From Phycisphaerae bacterium (GTDB lineage Bacteria > Planctomycetota > Phycisphaerae > JAJVII01): 64,000 nucleotides of DNA. The notes beneath the pieces were generated by a model. The model saw only the letters and a list, made by a program, of their open reading frames with translations, was not told where the DNA came from and ran no database searches. The stretch covers positions 1 to 64,000 of the forward strand of contig JAJVII010000051.1 of assembly GCA_022072085.1 (NCBI GenBank), written 5' to 3'. Of this stretch, positions 18,219-26,777 are shown in pieces (the first letter of the stretch is position 1; every line of letters begins with the position of its first letter). Both the position numbers and the translations under genes were made by a program.

Positions 18219-18650
18219 TCATTCCTGCTGCGGCGGAGGCGCGTCGGCGCCGGCCGGCGTGTCCGCGACCGACGGGTCGCCCGGCGGCTCGTCGGGGGGG
18301 GCTTTCTTCGCTTTCCCGGCCTGGACGCGCTGGTGCTCAGCCAGTTCGATTCGCTCGATCAGGACGTCGGCGGCGCAGCGCCGCTCCATCAGCCGCTCAA
18401 TCCGCTCATACTCCCTGGTGTCGAAGACGATGCTGACGATCGGCCTGAAGAAGGTCAGGGCCGAGCTGCCCAGGAAGCCGAAGGGCCCGGTGCTTTCCAG
18501 CACGAGGATGGCCGGGGCGACCAGGCGGCGGCGGACGACGAAGGCCGCCACCTTGTCCAGCAGGGCGATGTCCTCGGGGGACATCCGGTCGCGTCCGTCC
18601 TCGACGGCGAAGGCGTGGGCGATGGCGGCCTTGAACTTCTTCCAGCTCAT
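18219..18650 (-). CDS. last gene of the GlmL-linked operon, hypothetical
   Basis: This 143-residue soluble protein has an N-terminal helical part, one hydrophobic patch around residues 55-72 (FGFLGSSALTFFRPIVSIVF) that may associate with the membrane, and a helix with FDTREYERIERLMERRCAADV. A Pro-rich, Asp/Ala-rich tail follows residue 115. I recognise no family. Its ATG overlaps the TGA of the preceding gene (ATGA), so it is translationally coupled and belongs to the same unit. Its role is unknown; from context it may act at the cytoplasmic face of the predicted membrane assembly. Confidence 0.6.
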   Translation of the reverse strand: MSWKKFKAAIAHAFAVEDGRDRMSPEDIALLDKVAAFVVRRRLVAPAILVLESTGPFGFLGSSALTFFRPIVSIVFDTREYERIERLMERRCAADVLIERIELAEHQRVQAGKAKKAPPDEPPGDPSVADTPAGADAPPPQQE

Positions 18651-19090
18651 GGCGTCCCCACGCGTCGGCGGATCAGGTCGATGACGGCGTCGCGGTCGGC
18701 GCCGGGGCCGAACCGGACGAAGTCGCCGCGGAAGCTGTCCAGCCGGGAGGGGGTCGCGTAGGTGGACAGGAACACGCCGTCCCGCTGGATCACGTATCGC
18801 TTGTAGGTGTCCCAGGTGCGGTCGCGGTTGAACATGAAGAAGAACTTCTTCATGCCCCGCTCGGTCAGCTCGTAGCGGCAGGGCAGGAAGTAGGGCCCCA
18901 GCAGGATGAACATCAGCAGCAGGGCCAGGCCGCCGAGGAAGGCCGCCTGGAGGGCGCCGATGACGGCGGTCAGGACGATCAGCCCGACCAGCAGGGCCGA
19001 CTTGGGCCAGGGCTCGTCGCGGATGGGCAGGCTGACCCACCGCAGGACATCGGTTCCGCCCGTCGGACTGGCGGGTTCCTCGGCGGGCAT
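18647..19090 (-). CDS. GlmL-linked operon, two-helix PH-like membrane protein
   Basis: The 147-residue protein has a short cytoplasmic start, two adjacent transmembrane helices (about 31-48 and 50-66), and a soluble C-terminal part with RYELTERGMKKFFFMFNRDR. This layout, with two helices followed by a basic beta-rich domain, resembles bacterial PH-like membrane proteins (YdbS/YcxB type). I infer such a fold but cannot prove it. It overlaps the next gene by ATGA and lies 58 bases after the seven-helix protein gene. No function is known. Confidence 0.6.
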   Translation of the reverse strand: MPAEEPASPTGGTDVLRWVSLPIRDEPWPKSALLVGLIVLTAVIGALQAAFLGGLALLLMFILLGPYFLPCRYELTERGMKKFFFMFNRDRTWDTYKRYVIQRDGVFLSTYATPSRLDSFRGDFVRFGPGADRDAVIDLIRRRVGTP

Positions 19091-19148
19091 GGGCGGTCCT
19101 CTCGGTTCGAGCGAGGGGGAAAAGGCGCCGGGCGCCTCTCCCCCGAGG

Positions 19149-19961
19149 CTATCTTACGATGGCCAGCCAGTCGTGGAAGAGGTAGTTGATCCGCCCCAGC
19201 AGCAGCGAGAGGCGCCCCTGGACGGTGTAGCCGAAGCTGGCGCCGAAGGCGATCATCAGGAACCAGACGCCCACGCGGGAGACGGCCCCGAACGCGCCCT
19301 TGTGCTCGACGGAGAAGAAGAAGTAGACCAGCGTGGCCATGACGCCCACAAAGGCGATCTGGGCGAACAACACGTTCCAGGAATACTGATGCGTCATCGG
19401 GTCGTGCCAGAGGTCGACCATCGTCGCCTGGAGTTGCTTGAGGAGGTTGGCCTGAATCTCGTTGGGGATCGCCAGTCCGACACCGAAGCCGATCATGATC
19501 GCGAAGGGGATGCGGCTGATCCAGGCGTATTTCTTGTTCAGCCGCGTGTACATCATCAGGCCCAGAACGGCCGGCAGGAAGATGGACCAGACGCCCAGGA
19601 GTTGTGGCTTGTTCGCTGCCTCGGCGATCTTCATCGGATGGACGACCGCCTGCCAGCCGTAAGTCTTCAGCGGCGACAGCGCGGGGATGATCTCGGTCAC
19701 CCACATGGCATACCACGTGACCATCAGCCCGTAGGCCAGGGCCGAGCCGACGAGCATGTGCTCGGCCAGCTTGAACAGGGCGTTGTCCTTGTAGAGCTGG
19801 CTCATGACGGCGATGGTGATCGCGGCGGCGACCATGGTGCCCAGGGTCTTGGGGTCGAACCGGCCCACCCAGTGCAGGCGGTGCGTGGCCACCAGGACGA
19901 TATTGATGACGGCCATCACCAGTGCGAAGCCGCCGATCAGGAGAAGATCATTCTTCTTCAT
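19149..19961 (-). CDS. GlmL-linked operon, seven-helix membrane protein
   Basis: The 270-residue product is predicted to have seven transmembrane helices, spread over residues 7-26, 42-58, 66-88, 122-142, 150-166, 195-216 and 224-244. It ends in an amphipathic segment (GRINYLFHDWLAIV). Charged residues inside or at the edges of helices (HRLHW, AEHMLVG) are possible functional sites. No transporter family is recognised. It lies 20 bases downstream of the preceding operon gene. From position it is an integral part of the predicted membrane assembly. Confidence 0.65.
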   Translation of the reverse strand: MKKNDLLLIGGFALVMAVINIVLVATHRLHWVGRFDPKTLGTMVAAAITIAVMSQLYKDNALFKLAEHMLVGSALAYGLMVTWYAMWVTEIIPALSPLKTYGWQAVVHPMKIAEAANKPQLLGVWSIFLPAVLGLMMYTRLNKKYAWISRIPFAIMIGFGVGLAIPNEIQANLLKQLQATMVDLWHDPMTHQYSWNVLFAQIAFVGVMATLVYFFFSVEHKGAFGAVSRVGVWFLMIAFGASFGYTVQGRLSLLLGRINYLFHDWLAIVR

Positions 19962-19981
19962 GGTGTTCCTCTGCTGGACCT

Positions 19982-21220
19982 CTAAATCTGCGAGTGCTTC
20001 TTGCGTCGGGCCCTGTCGTACAGGTAGCAGGCGTTGCCGAACAGGATGGCCACGATCAGCACCACGTGGGCGATCGACTGCGGGGTCATCCAGGTCATCG
20101 CCTGTCCGGCGCTCTGGGCGGCCACCAGGGCCTTGCCGAACTCTTTCTCCACGATCAGCCGCCGCAGGATCTGCGGGGCCCGCTCCTTGAGCTGGCCGTC
20201 AAGCAACGAGGCGACCTGGTGGCCGGGTTTGGCTTTGGACAGCTCGGCGTCGGGGATGACGTCGGTCCGCATGATCACGCGGTTCAGGGCCGCGGCGATG
20301 TCCGTCTTGGCGGCGGCGTTCAGGTTGTCGTAGCCTTCCTTGATGACGTCCCGGACAGCCGCCTGGGTTGCCGGCGAGAGGGCATCCCAGACGTACCTTC
20401 CCAGTCCGTCGGCCTCGGGATCGGACAGCCGTGAACAGAACGAGACCATGTGGGCGGAGGCCAGGTCGGCCGGCGAGAACCGCCGCATCAGGTTGATGCC
20501 CTTGTCCAGGAGTATCTGCTCGTATTGAGCGGCGCCGATCAGCCCGCCCAGCAGGCCCTTGATCTGCCCGGAGTTGGTGTAGTTGGCGACGTCGGGGGTT
20601 ACGTTGCCCAGCACGCCGAAGCCCATGTTCAGGTTGTAGGGGCCCTGGCCGTAGGTCAGCCAGTCGACCACCGTGGTCAGGGACGAGCAGATGATCATGA
20701 CGTAGCCGAAGTCGGCCAGCCGCTGAACGTCGCGGGTGACCTCCAGGTCCGCCAGGTCAGTTCCCCCGACGTCCTGGGGCCAGGTGCTGCGGAGGCTCTG
20801 TCCCAGGTTGATGACCAGGTTGGTGCTGCCGGGCTTGTAGGGGAGGTAGCAATAGTCCGCGCCGTAGGAGCGTCCGTATTCCTGGGCGCAATCAGCCAGG
20901 AGCTGCTGGTGCATTTCCTGCCCCTGCTGCCCGCCGCTCTTGCACATGATGACGGCCTTGCCGCCGCGGGAGAAGATATGCCGCATGACGGCGCGGGCCA
21001 TCGGTTCCTGCTCGGCGGCGCCGGTGGGGTCGTATTCAAAGGAGAGGAATATTTTCTTGCCTCTGCTGATGGCGTCGTCGATGCCGATGTACATGTTCTC
21101 GACGTCTTTGTTGGGCTTGCAGGGCAGGGGGTAAGGCACCAGCATCGGAATCAGCAGCGCCAGGAAGATGCCCACGAAGACGAACCGCCGGTCAACGTCG
21201 AATATGGATTCGAGCTTCAA
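19982..21220 (-). CDS. GlmL-linked operon, membrane-tethered alpha/beta protein
   Basis: I assign a TTG start at 21220, eight bases after GGGAGG and one base after the upstream stop; the alternative upstream ATG would overlap the previous gene by 90 bases. The 412-residue product has one N-terminal helix (about 14-30) and one C-terminal helix (about 380-400) around a large soluble domain. Inside that domain AISRGKKIFLSFEYDP, AVIMCKSGGQQGQEMHQQL and YVMIICSSLTTVVDWL suggest repeated beta-alpha units. The soluble domain resembles in layout the C-terminal domain of the DUF6754-like protein in the same operon. No catalytic signature is recognised. It is expected to lie at the membrane with the bulk of the protein on one side. 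Confidence 0.6.
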   Translation of the reverse strand: MKLESIFDVDRRFVFVGIFLALLIPMLVPYPLPCKPNKDVENMYIGIDDAISRGKKIFLSFEYDPTGAAEQEPMARAVMRHIFSRGGKAVIMCKSGGQQGQEMHQQLLADCAQEYGRSYGADYCYLPYKPGSTNLVINLGQSLRSTWPQDVGGTDLADLEVTRDVQRLADFGYVMIICSSLTTVVDWLTYGQGPYNLNMGFGVLGNVTPDVANYTNSGQIKGLLGGLIGAAQYEQILLDKGINLMRRFSPADLASAHMVSFCSRLSDPEADGLGRYVWDALSPATQAAVRDVIKEGYDNLNAAAKTDIAAALNRVIMRTDVIPDAELSKAKPGHQVASLLDGQLKERAPQILRRLIVEKEFGKALVAAQSAGQAMTWMTPQSIAHVVLIVAILFGNACYLYDRARRKKHSQI

Positions 21221-21221
21221 C

Positions 21222-21896
21222 TCAGTCGCCTCCCATGTAGGAGCGCTCGATGCCGAACATGACCCGCAGGGACGTGCCGACCGAGCCCACGCAGATGCCG
21301 AACAGGATCGCACGCTTCACCGCCATGTTCGGCCAGTTCAGCAGCCAGTTGGACATCCAGGGGATGGCCCCCGAAATGGTGGCCGACAGCGGCACCTGCC
21401 CGAGCATCACGATCAGCGCCGCCACCAGCAGCACCGCGGCCTCGACGGTCTTGGCCCGGAACGTGCGGTAGGCGGCCGAGCAGATGAAGAAGCCCAGCAG
21501 GGAATACTGGGTCGCGCTGGCCGGCCTCTGGATGGCGTTGAAGATCCAATTCACCCCGTCCTTGGTGGCCATGTTGCGGGCCTCCAGGGGCCCCTTGGAC
21601 TTGCCGGTCGCGGTGTCGTAGTTGACGATCGCGCAGGTAATCACCGTGATGAAGAACGCGTAGAGCAGGGCGCTGTAGCCCCAGCCCTTCTGCTGTCGGC
21701 GGATGCGGTTGAAGTGCACCTTCAGCAGGCTGTAGGCCCCGATGAACATCGTCACGCCGCCCAGGACGCGGAACCACACCACCGTCTCCTTCTGGAAGTT
21801 GTCGGAGTAGTGGTGCGGCACGAAGACCGACGTGATGCCGAGGATGGCCATGGCAAAGGCCAGCGAGATCGGCAGATAGAACTTGAAGAAACGCAT
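21222..21896 (-). CDS. GlmL-linked operon, six-helix membrane protein
   Basis: The 224-residue product has about six predicted transmembrane helices (6-25, 42-58, 76-93, 129-146, 152-172 and 193-213). A soluble loop after helix three holds TATGKSKGPLEARNMATKDG. Conserved-looking features are FKFYLPISLAF at the start and GTSLRVMFGIERSYMGGD at the end. No family is recognised. It lies 16 bases after the DUF6754-like gene, and its stop is one base before the TTG start of the next gene, so it is tightly coupled within the operon. Confidence 0.65.
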   Translation of the reverse strand: MRFFKFYLPISLAFAMAILGITSVFVPHHYSDNFQKETVVWFRVLGGVTMFIGAYSLLKVHFNRIRRQQKGWGYSALLYAFFITVITCAIVNYDTATGKSKGPLEARNMATKDGVNWIFNAIQRPASATQYSLLGFFICSAAYRTFRAKTVEAAVLLVAALIVMLGQVPLSATISGAIPWMSNWLLNWPNMAVKRAILFGICVGSVGTSLRVMFGIERSYMGGD

Positions 21897-21912
21897 GGCA
21901 GCACTCCGCGTG

Positions 21913-23463
21913 TCAGTTGGTTAGCGGCCAGAACAGGTGCGCGAATCCCATGAACCCGAACGTCACCAGCACCGCGCCGACGACAATGATGGTCATCATG
22001 ATCGCCTTGACCACGTCCTGGCCCTTGACCGCGCCGACCAGCCGCGGCTCGCGCGACAGGTAGGCGCTGGCGGCGTACATCTCCTCGGCGATCAGCGTGT
22101 AGTCGCAGGTCGTGATGAAGAACGGAATCTGGTTGAAGCTGTCGGTCCCGGCAATCTGGATCGCCTTGGTCACCGCCCCGGTTTCGCTCAGCAGCAGCGA
22201 TTCGCTGCCGAACCGCCCGAAGAAGAACGCTGTCCCGGCCTTCTCGCGCATCATCATGCCGCTGACGGCGGCCGAGTAGGCGAACGTGTCGCCGGTGACG
22301 AAGAACACGTCATCGTCGTTGTAGGCGTCCGGGCGCCCGACGCGGGTGTAGGCGTCGCGGACCATCTCCTGGCTGACCTGCATCACGAGGTAGTCCAGGC
22401 AGGTCACCTTCATCCGGATACCGTACTCGCCCACCCGTTCGGCGATCTTGCCCAGCAGGTTGATCGCCGAGATCGTCACCACCGCCGACAGGTCGCCGGG
22501 CCCGTGGCAGAAGAAGACCGGCTTGCCCATCTCGGCTGCCCGCCCCAGCGCCTCGTCCACCGCCTCCAGCCCGCCGATCCGCCGGATGAACAGCCCCGTC
22601 GGGTTCCGCCGGGCGATCCAGGCGAATGCCATGATGATGATCCCCAGCACGAACATCGCGATCAGCAGGTTCAGCTTGTGCCAGGCGAACCAGTTGTCCT
22701 TCGGCACGGCCGACGCGATCTCGCTTCGCCCGGTCACTACGCCGGCCTCGACCCGCTGGAGGGCGAAATAGTAAGTCCGGTCGTGCTTCGGGGCGTCGGA
22801 GAACTGCTTGAGGTCTACTTTCGTCGTCTCGCCTTCCCCCAGCGGCACGATCTGGTTGACCAGCCCGCGGGCCTCGACCTCCTTGACCAGCTTGCGGGTC
22901 TCGTCGTTGGTCTCGCGGTCGATGTGGAGCACCAGATCGTCGCGCTTGAACTTGATCATCTCGATCGCGTGATAACCGTCATTCTCTTTCTTGAAGCCGA
23001 ACACGGCCGGGTAGTCCGACCTCAGCGGCATCGGCGGGGCGACGGCCGAACCTTCTTTGGGCCTCTCGGACGCCAGCGTTTCCTGCACCCAGAACAGCCG
23101 CTTCTGCCCCGGCCCCGCCCCCAGCTGCCCGAGCAGCTCATCCCGCCGGGCCGCGTCGATCACCTTCAGGTCGACCAGCGCGTCCAGCCGCTCGGCCAGG
23201 TCGTCGCCCATCAGCACCTGGTAGAGCGCGTTGGGCGCTTCCCACCCCTGCCTGGGCCAGGTCAGCATGATGCCCGTGCCGTTGTCGTTGGGCTTGTCCA
23301 TGGCCTGGAGCCCAAGGCCCGTCAACGACTCGGCCGACAGATCGTAGGTCGTCCCGGGCAGGGGCTTGGCGTCGGCCGGGGCGGACGGGTCGGCCCATGA
23401 GCGGGCGGCCGGCAGCATGAGCACCAGCGACAGCGCGGCAATGAATCCCGGATGCCTGTTCAC
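21913..23463 (-). CDS. GlmL-linked operon, DUF6754-like membrane protein
   Basis: The 516-residue product has a cleavable-looking signal (residues 1-24), a region of about 240 residues that would be outside the cytoplasm, and a transmembrane helix near 268-288. A cytoplasmic domain of about 190 residues and a C-terminal helix (about 487-508) follow. The cytoplasmic domain contains FFGRFGSESLLLSETG and the striking block IPFFITTCDYTLIAEEMYAA, which I recall as typical of proteins annotated DUF6754 that recur beside GlmL-like genes. The extracytoplasmic part includes fibronectin-III-like wording (TYYFALQRVEAGVVTGRSEI). Function is unknown. The layout suits a protein linking an outside sensor or ligand domain to an inside partner such as the ASKHA ATPase encoded upstream. 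Confidence 0.65.
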   Translation of the reverse strand: MNRHPGFIAALSLVLMLPAARSWADPSAPADAKPLPGTTYDLSAESLTGLGLQAMDKPNDNGTGIMLTWPRQGWEAPNALYQVLMGDDLAERLDALVDLKVIDAARRDELLGQLGAGPGQKRLFWVQETLASERPKEGSAVAPPMPLRSDYPAVFGFKKENDGYHAIEMIKFKRDDLVLHIDRETNDETRKLVKEVEARGLVNQIVPLGEGETTKVDLKQFSDAPKHDRTYYFALQRVEAGVVTGRSEIASAVPKDNWFAWHKLNLLIAMFVLGIIIMAFAWIARRNPTGLFIRRIGGLEAVDEALGRAAEMGKPVFFCHGPGDLSAVVTISAINLLGKIAERVGEYGIRMKVTCLDYLVMQVSQEMVRDAYTRVGRPDAYNDDDVFFVTGDTFAYSAAVSGMMMREKAGTAFFFGRFGSESLLLSETGAVTKAIQIAGTDSFNQIPFFITTCDYTLIAEEMYAASAYLSREPRLVGAVKGQDVVKAIMMTIIVVGAVLVTFGFMGFAHLFWPLTN

Positions 23464-23491
23464 GCGCGACTTCCTTTCCCCCCGACTCGCG

Positions 23492-24619
23492 TCACTCTTC
23501 GATCAGCTCGATGTTGGCCCGGGGAATAACCTGGAGCGTCCCGTCGGGGAACTTGACCTCCAGCACGCGAGCCATCGTCTCCGACTCGATCTTCTGAAGG
23601 GCCGACGGCAGGCGGCTGACGACGCCAACCCGCCCGAAGTTGGGCTGGCGGATGATGCGGACGCTGGAACCGATGTCGATGGCCGACCCGGTCGCGACCC
23701 CGGCGGCGTCGGCGGTCTGTTCGGTCTTTTCGATGGGAATGATGATCTCCGGCCGCAGCACGCCGGCGCGGATCTGGGTCGCCCCGGAGATCGACGCCAC
23801 GTCGCCCTCGCGCCGCTTCAGTGCGTCCCAGGTGCGGTCGGACATGCGGATCTGCCCGAAGCCCTCGGTCAGGATCAGTGTCAGCCCGACCTGCTCGGCG
23901 CCGGTGATCGCCACGCCCAGGTCATAGCCCAGGATCTGGCGGAGATCCTCGTCGTGGATGCCGCCGACCACTAAGCCCTTGAGCCCGGCCTCGATGGCCC
24001 GCTTGATAGCCGCGTGTCCGGCGAAGGCCCCGCCGACGACGATTGCCCCCTTGTGTTCGCTCTTGACGTGGTCGGGCGTGAGGACCTCGCCCGGGTCCTT
24101 GGCCGCGAACCGCAGCGGGCCGAACGTCTCCCCGCCGATGCCGAAGATGCCCTGGACGAATGTCGCCGGGGTGGAGACCTCGACGCCCTCGCCCTCGATC
24201 ACCGCGGTGACCGTCCCGTTGACGTAGCCGTCGACCTCGACGGGGATCGGCGGGTGCCGCAGGAGCAACTGCCCGGTGACCTTCGAGACCGATTCGATCG
24301 ACCCGTCGATGGGGGACTGGATGCGCGACTTGAACAGGCCCCAGAGGCCCCTGGTCTCGGCAATCAGCTCGCCCTTGGCGACCGGGTCGCCCTCGCCCTT
24401 GCGCAGGACCGAGTCGACCTGGTCGGGGGTGATGCCCAGCCGCCCGACGAGGTTGAGGATCTCGACGCTGCCGGGCAGCTCGGTGCGGGCGACGACCTCA
24501 TCGCGGGCGACGGCGTCGCCGACCTTCTTGAGGACCTTGCCCTTGAGCGGCAGGACGCGCCGCTTGGTGACGGTCGTCCGGTGCGTGACGCGGAGCCCGG
24601 GTGTGTATGCGTGAGCCAT
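23492..24619 (-). CDS. GlmL-linked operon, barrel-sandwich-like soluble protein
   Basis: The 375-residue product lacks membrane segments. The N-terminal 140 residues look like a barrel-sandwich hybrid of the biotinyl/lipoyl or RnfC type: KGKVLKKVGDAVARDEVVA, then IQSPIDGSIESVSKVTGQLL. The central part has a Rossmann-like stretch (AIVVGGAFAGHAAIKRAIEA), and the C terminus (VLEVKFPDGTLQVIPRANIE) looks like a small SH3/KOW barrel. No lysine in the canonical MKM biotinylation or lipoylation context is seen, so the barrel is probably structural. It starts one base after the GlmL-like stop. It may be the soluble partner that couples the ATPase to the membrane proteins downstream. Confidence 0.55.
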   Translation of the reverse strand: MAHAYTPGLRVTHRTTVTKRRVLPLKGKVLKKVGDAVARDEVVARTELPGSVEILNLVGRLGITPDQVDSVLRKGEGDPVAKGELIAETRGLWGLFKSRIQSPIDGSIESVSKVTGQLLLRHPPIPVEVDGYVNGTVTAVIEGEGVEVSTPATFVQGIFGIGGETFGPLRFAAKDPGEVLTPDHVKSEHKGAIVVGGAFAGHAAIKRAIEAGLKGLVVGGIHDEDLRQILGYDLGVAITGAEQVGLTLILTEGFGQIRMSDRTWDALKRREGDVASISGATQIRAGVLRPEIIIPIEKTEQTADAAGVATGSAIDIGSSVRIIRQPNFGRVGVVSRLPSALQKIESETMARVLEVKFPDGTLQVIPRANIELIEE

Positions 24620-24620
24620 T

Positions 24621-26420
24621 CTATTCGTCCGGATACAACTGAAGGGCCCTGTTCCATTCGGTGATCTTGGCGCGGCGATCGGCGAGGTTGTCGGGCAGCG
24701 CCAGCGGCCGCCCGCGCCCGTCCAGCACCAGCCCCACCACGCCGCCGCGGACCGTGCCCTGGATTTCGCGGCCCGAGCCGGCCCCGACGTCCATGCCGCG
24801 CGACGGGGAGAGGACCACCTCGGCCGTCTTGCCCAGGCCCAGCGGGTAGAACTTCATCTCGCCGCTCAGCAGCGTGTCCTCGATCTGCTTGCCGCCCAGG
24901 TTCAGCCGGTAGCTCATGACCTTTGCCCCGGGCTTGGCGGTTCCCCTGGGGGCGATGCAGGTGCCCAGGTAGATCATGCAGTCCTTCTCGAACACCTCGG
25001 TCGCGGCTTGCGGATGGACCTCCGACAGCACGCCCAGGTGCGGCATCATGAAGATGCTGTCCACCGAGATGAACGTGATCCCCTCGGGACAGAAGGCGTC
25101 GATCATCATGGCCATCGACTGGTTCCGGCGCGGGGCGTGCGAAAGCACCCCGCCCGAGCCGACGATCATGTGCAGTTCCATCATCTTGATGAGGCTCTGC
25201 CCGGTCTGGCCCTGCTCGAAGGCATCGGCGATGGAACGCTCCTGCTGCACGCCCTTGAGCCCGACGGCCAGCAGCTTGTGCTGGTCGAAGCTCAGCCGCA
25301 GCGCCTCGCGCGAGATCGCCTGCTCGATCTTCAACTCCTCGAGCGTCTGGGGGATCGTCGTCGGGCGGATCATCTTGTTCTTGATCCGGTCGCGCACGTC
25401 CCGCTCGTCCACGTCGAAGGTCAGCCAGCGCATGATGTTGGGCAGGCCCGCGTCGGCCAGCACGTTCGAGATGCTGTAGCTCATCCCGTAGTTGGCGCTC
25501 ACCGTGCGGTTGAATACCTCGCCGAAGACCGAGAAGACGTCCGTGGTCGCTCCGCCGATGTCGACGCCCACGACGTTGATGTTGTTCAGCTTGGCGATCG
25601 TCTGCATGATCTTGCCCACCGCGGCCGGGGTGGGCATGATCGGCGTGCTGGTCCAGCTCATCAGCTTCTTGTAGCCCGGCGCCTGGGCCATCACGTGCTC
25701 CAGGAACAGCCGCTGGATCTCCAGCCGCGCCGGCATCAGGTTTTCCTTCTCCAGCGTCGGGCGGAGGTTGTCGGTAACCACCAGCTCCATCTTCTGGCCG
25801 AGCATTTCGCTGACGCGCGGCCGCGCGTCCACGTTGCCCGCGTAGAGGACGGGCAGGCGGTATCCGATGCCCAGCCGCGGCTTGGGGTCGGCCGCCGCGA
25901 TGTACTGGGCCAGTTCCTCCACGTGGCTGATCGTGCCGCCGTCGGTCCCGCCCGAGAGCAGGATCATGTCCGGGCGCAGGTGTCGGATGCGCTCGATCTT
26001 CTCGTGGGGCAGCCGCTTGTCGTTGGTCGCCAGCACGTCCATGACGATGGCCCCGGCCCCCAGGGCCGCCCGCTGGGCGCTCTCGCCGGTCATGGCCTTG
26101 ACCGCGCCGGCCACCATCATCTGGAGCCCGCCGCCGGCGCTGGAGGTGGAGATGTACGCGTCCACGCCCGTCTGGCCGTCGGCCGGGGTGATGATGCGTT
26201 CGCCGTCGAGGATCTTTCGGCCGGACAGCTCCTCGACCTCCTGGATGGCGTTGAGCACGCCGCGGGTGACGTCCTCGAAGGGGGCCTCGACCGTGGTGGG
26301 CGATTCCCCGCGGAAAGTCTGGCGGTACTCGTCGCCGACCTTCTCGATGAGAATGGCTTTGGTCGTGGTGCTGCCGCAGTCCGTTGCGATGATGACTCTA
26401 AGCTGATCCGGGATTGCCAC
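24621..26420 (-). CDS. GlmL/MutL-family ASKHA ATPase-like protein
   Basis: The 599-residue product belongs to the MutL (GlmL) family of actin/Hsp70/sugar-kinase-fold proteins, known from glutamate mutase operons where GlmL is an accessory of unknown exact role. The phosphate-1 motif is TDCGSTTTKAILIE (about 14-27) and phosphate-2 is VGVDIGGATTDVFSVF. The block LLSGGTDGGTISHVEEL and the C-terminal RGGVVGLVLDGRGRPL are also family-typical. The start is GTG at 26420 with a weak Shine-Dalgarno. No glmS, glmE or other cobalamin-dependent mutase gene is adjacent. Instead it heads an operon of membrane proteins, so a mutase-chaperone role is unlikely here and an energy-using role for a membrane complex is inferred. 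It is unrelated to the DNA mismatch repair protein also called MutL. Confidence 0.85.
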   Translation of the reverse strand: MAIPDQLRVIIATDCGSTTTKAILIEKVGDEYRQTFRGESPTTVEAPFEDVTRGVLNAIQEVEELSGRKILDGERIITPADGQTGVDAYISTSSAGGGLQMMVAGAVKAMTGESAQRAALGAGAIVMDVLATNDKRLPHEKIERIRHLRPDMILLSGGTDGGTISHVEELAQYIAAADPKPRLGIGYRLPVLYAGNVDARPRVSEMLGQKMELVVTDNLRPTLEKENLMPARLEIQRLFLEHVMAQAPGYKKLMSWTSTPIMPTPAAVGKIMQTIAKLNNINVVGVDIGGATTDVFSVFGEVFNRTVSANYGMSYSISNVLADAGLPNIMRWLTFDVDERDVRDRIKNKMIRPTTIPQTLEELKIEQAISREALRLSFDQHKLLAVGLKGVQQERSIADAFEQGQTGQSLIKMMELHMIVGSGGVLSHAPRRNQSMAMMIDAFCPEGITFISVDSIFMMPHLGVLSEVHPQAATEVFEKDCMIYLGTCIAPRGTAKPGAKVMSYRLNLGGKQIEDTLLSGEMKFYPLGLGKTAEVVLSPSRGMDVGAGSGREIQGTVRGGVVGLVLDGRGRPLALPDNLADRRAKITEWNRALQLYPDE

Positions 26421-26479
26421 GTCGCGTCTCTATCCGGTGCTGTCAGGCAAGTCGGTCCGAAACCGAAAACAGTCCGCGG

Positions 26480-26507
26480 ATTGTAACGGACCTCGCCGGT
26501 AAGTCAA
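26480..26507 (-). promoter_or_regulatory. sigma70-type promoter of the GlmL-linked operon
   Basis: On the minus strand TTGACT (26502-26507) and TACAAT (26480-26485) are separated by 16 bases. The predicted start near 26473 leaves a leader of about 53 bases before the GTG start. Confidence 0.7.
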
Positions 26508-26638
26508 GACGTGCGAAATGCCCGCCGGAGGCGGCGTTGCGGGGTAATCGGCGCCCGGGGCCCCCTCGCCGGCGGGGTCTGCCGGGCCGAAGCCCCCGCC
26601 GGGCCGGCCCAGGCCTCCCGTCAGCCGCCCGGAAACGA

Positions 26639-26666
26639 TGCAAGCCCCCGGTTTCAGGGGCTTGCA
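26639..26666 (-). terminator. hairpin terminator after tRNA-Ser
   Basis: A perfect 10-bp stem, TGCAAGCCCC/GGGGCTTGCA with an eight-base loop, lies 20 bases beyond the tRNA 3' end on the minus strand. It is followed by TCGTTTCC, so the U-run is weak. Confidence 0.6.
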
Positions 26667-26685
26667 GCGTGTTCAGGGGATCCAA

Positions 26686-26777
26686 CGGAGAGGTCGGGAT
26701 TCGAACCCGAGGTACCGGCTTAACACCAGTACAACGGTTTAGCAAACCGTCGCCTTAAGCCACTCGGCCACCTCTCC
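26686..26777 (-). tRNA. tRNA-Ser (anticodon GCU)
   Basis: The minus strand gives a 92-base class II tRNA. The acceptor is GGAGAGG/CCTCTCC with discriminator G. The D arm contains GGCCGAGTGGCTTAAGGC, the anticodon loop is TTGCTAA within ACGGT/ACCGT, a long variable arm follows, and the T arm is CGGGTTCGAATCCCG. No CCA is encoded. Confidence 0.96.

Noticed and set aside
24621-26420. DNA mismatch repair protein MutL
   Set aside because: The sequence belongs to the GlmL/MutL ASKHA family named from glutamate mutase operons. It has no GHKL ATPase motifs of the repair protein.
18219-26420. A defence island or toxin-antitoxin interpretation of the GlmL-linked operon
   Set aside because: No nuclease, reverse transcriptase, helicase, TIR or toxin motif is visible in any of the eight products, so immunity is not supported.
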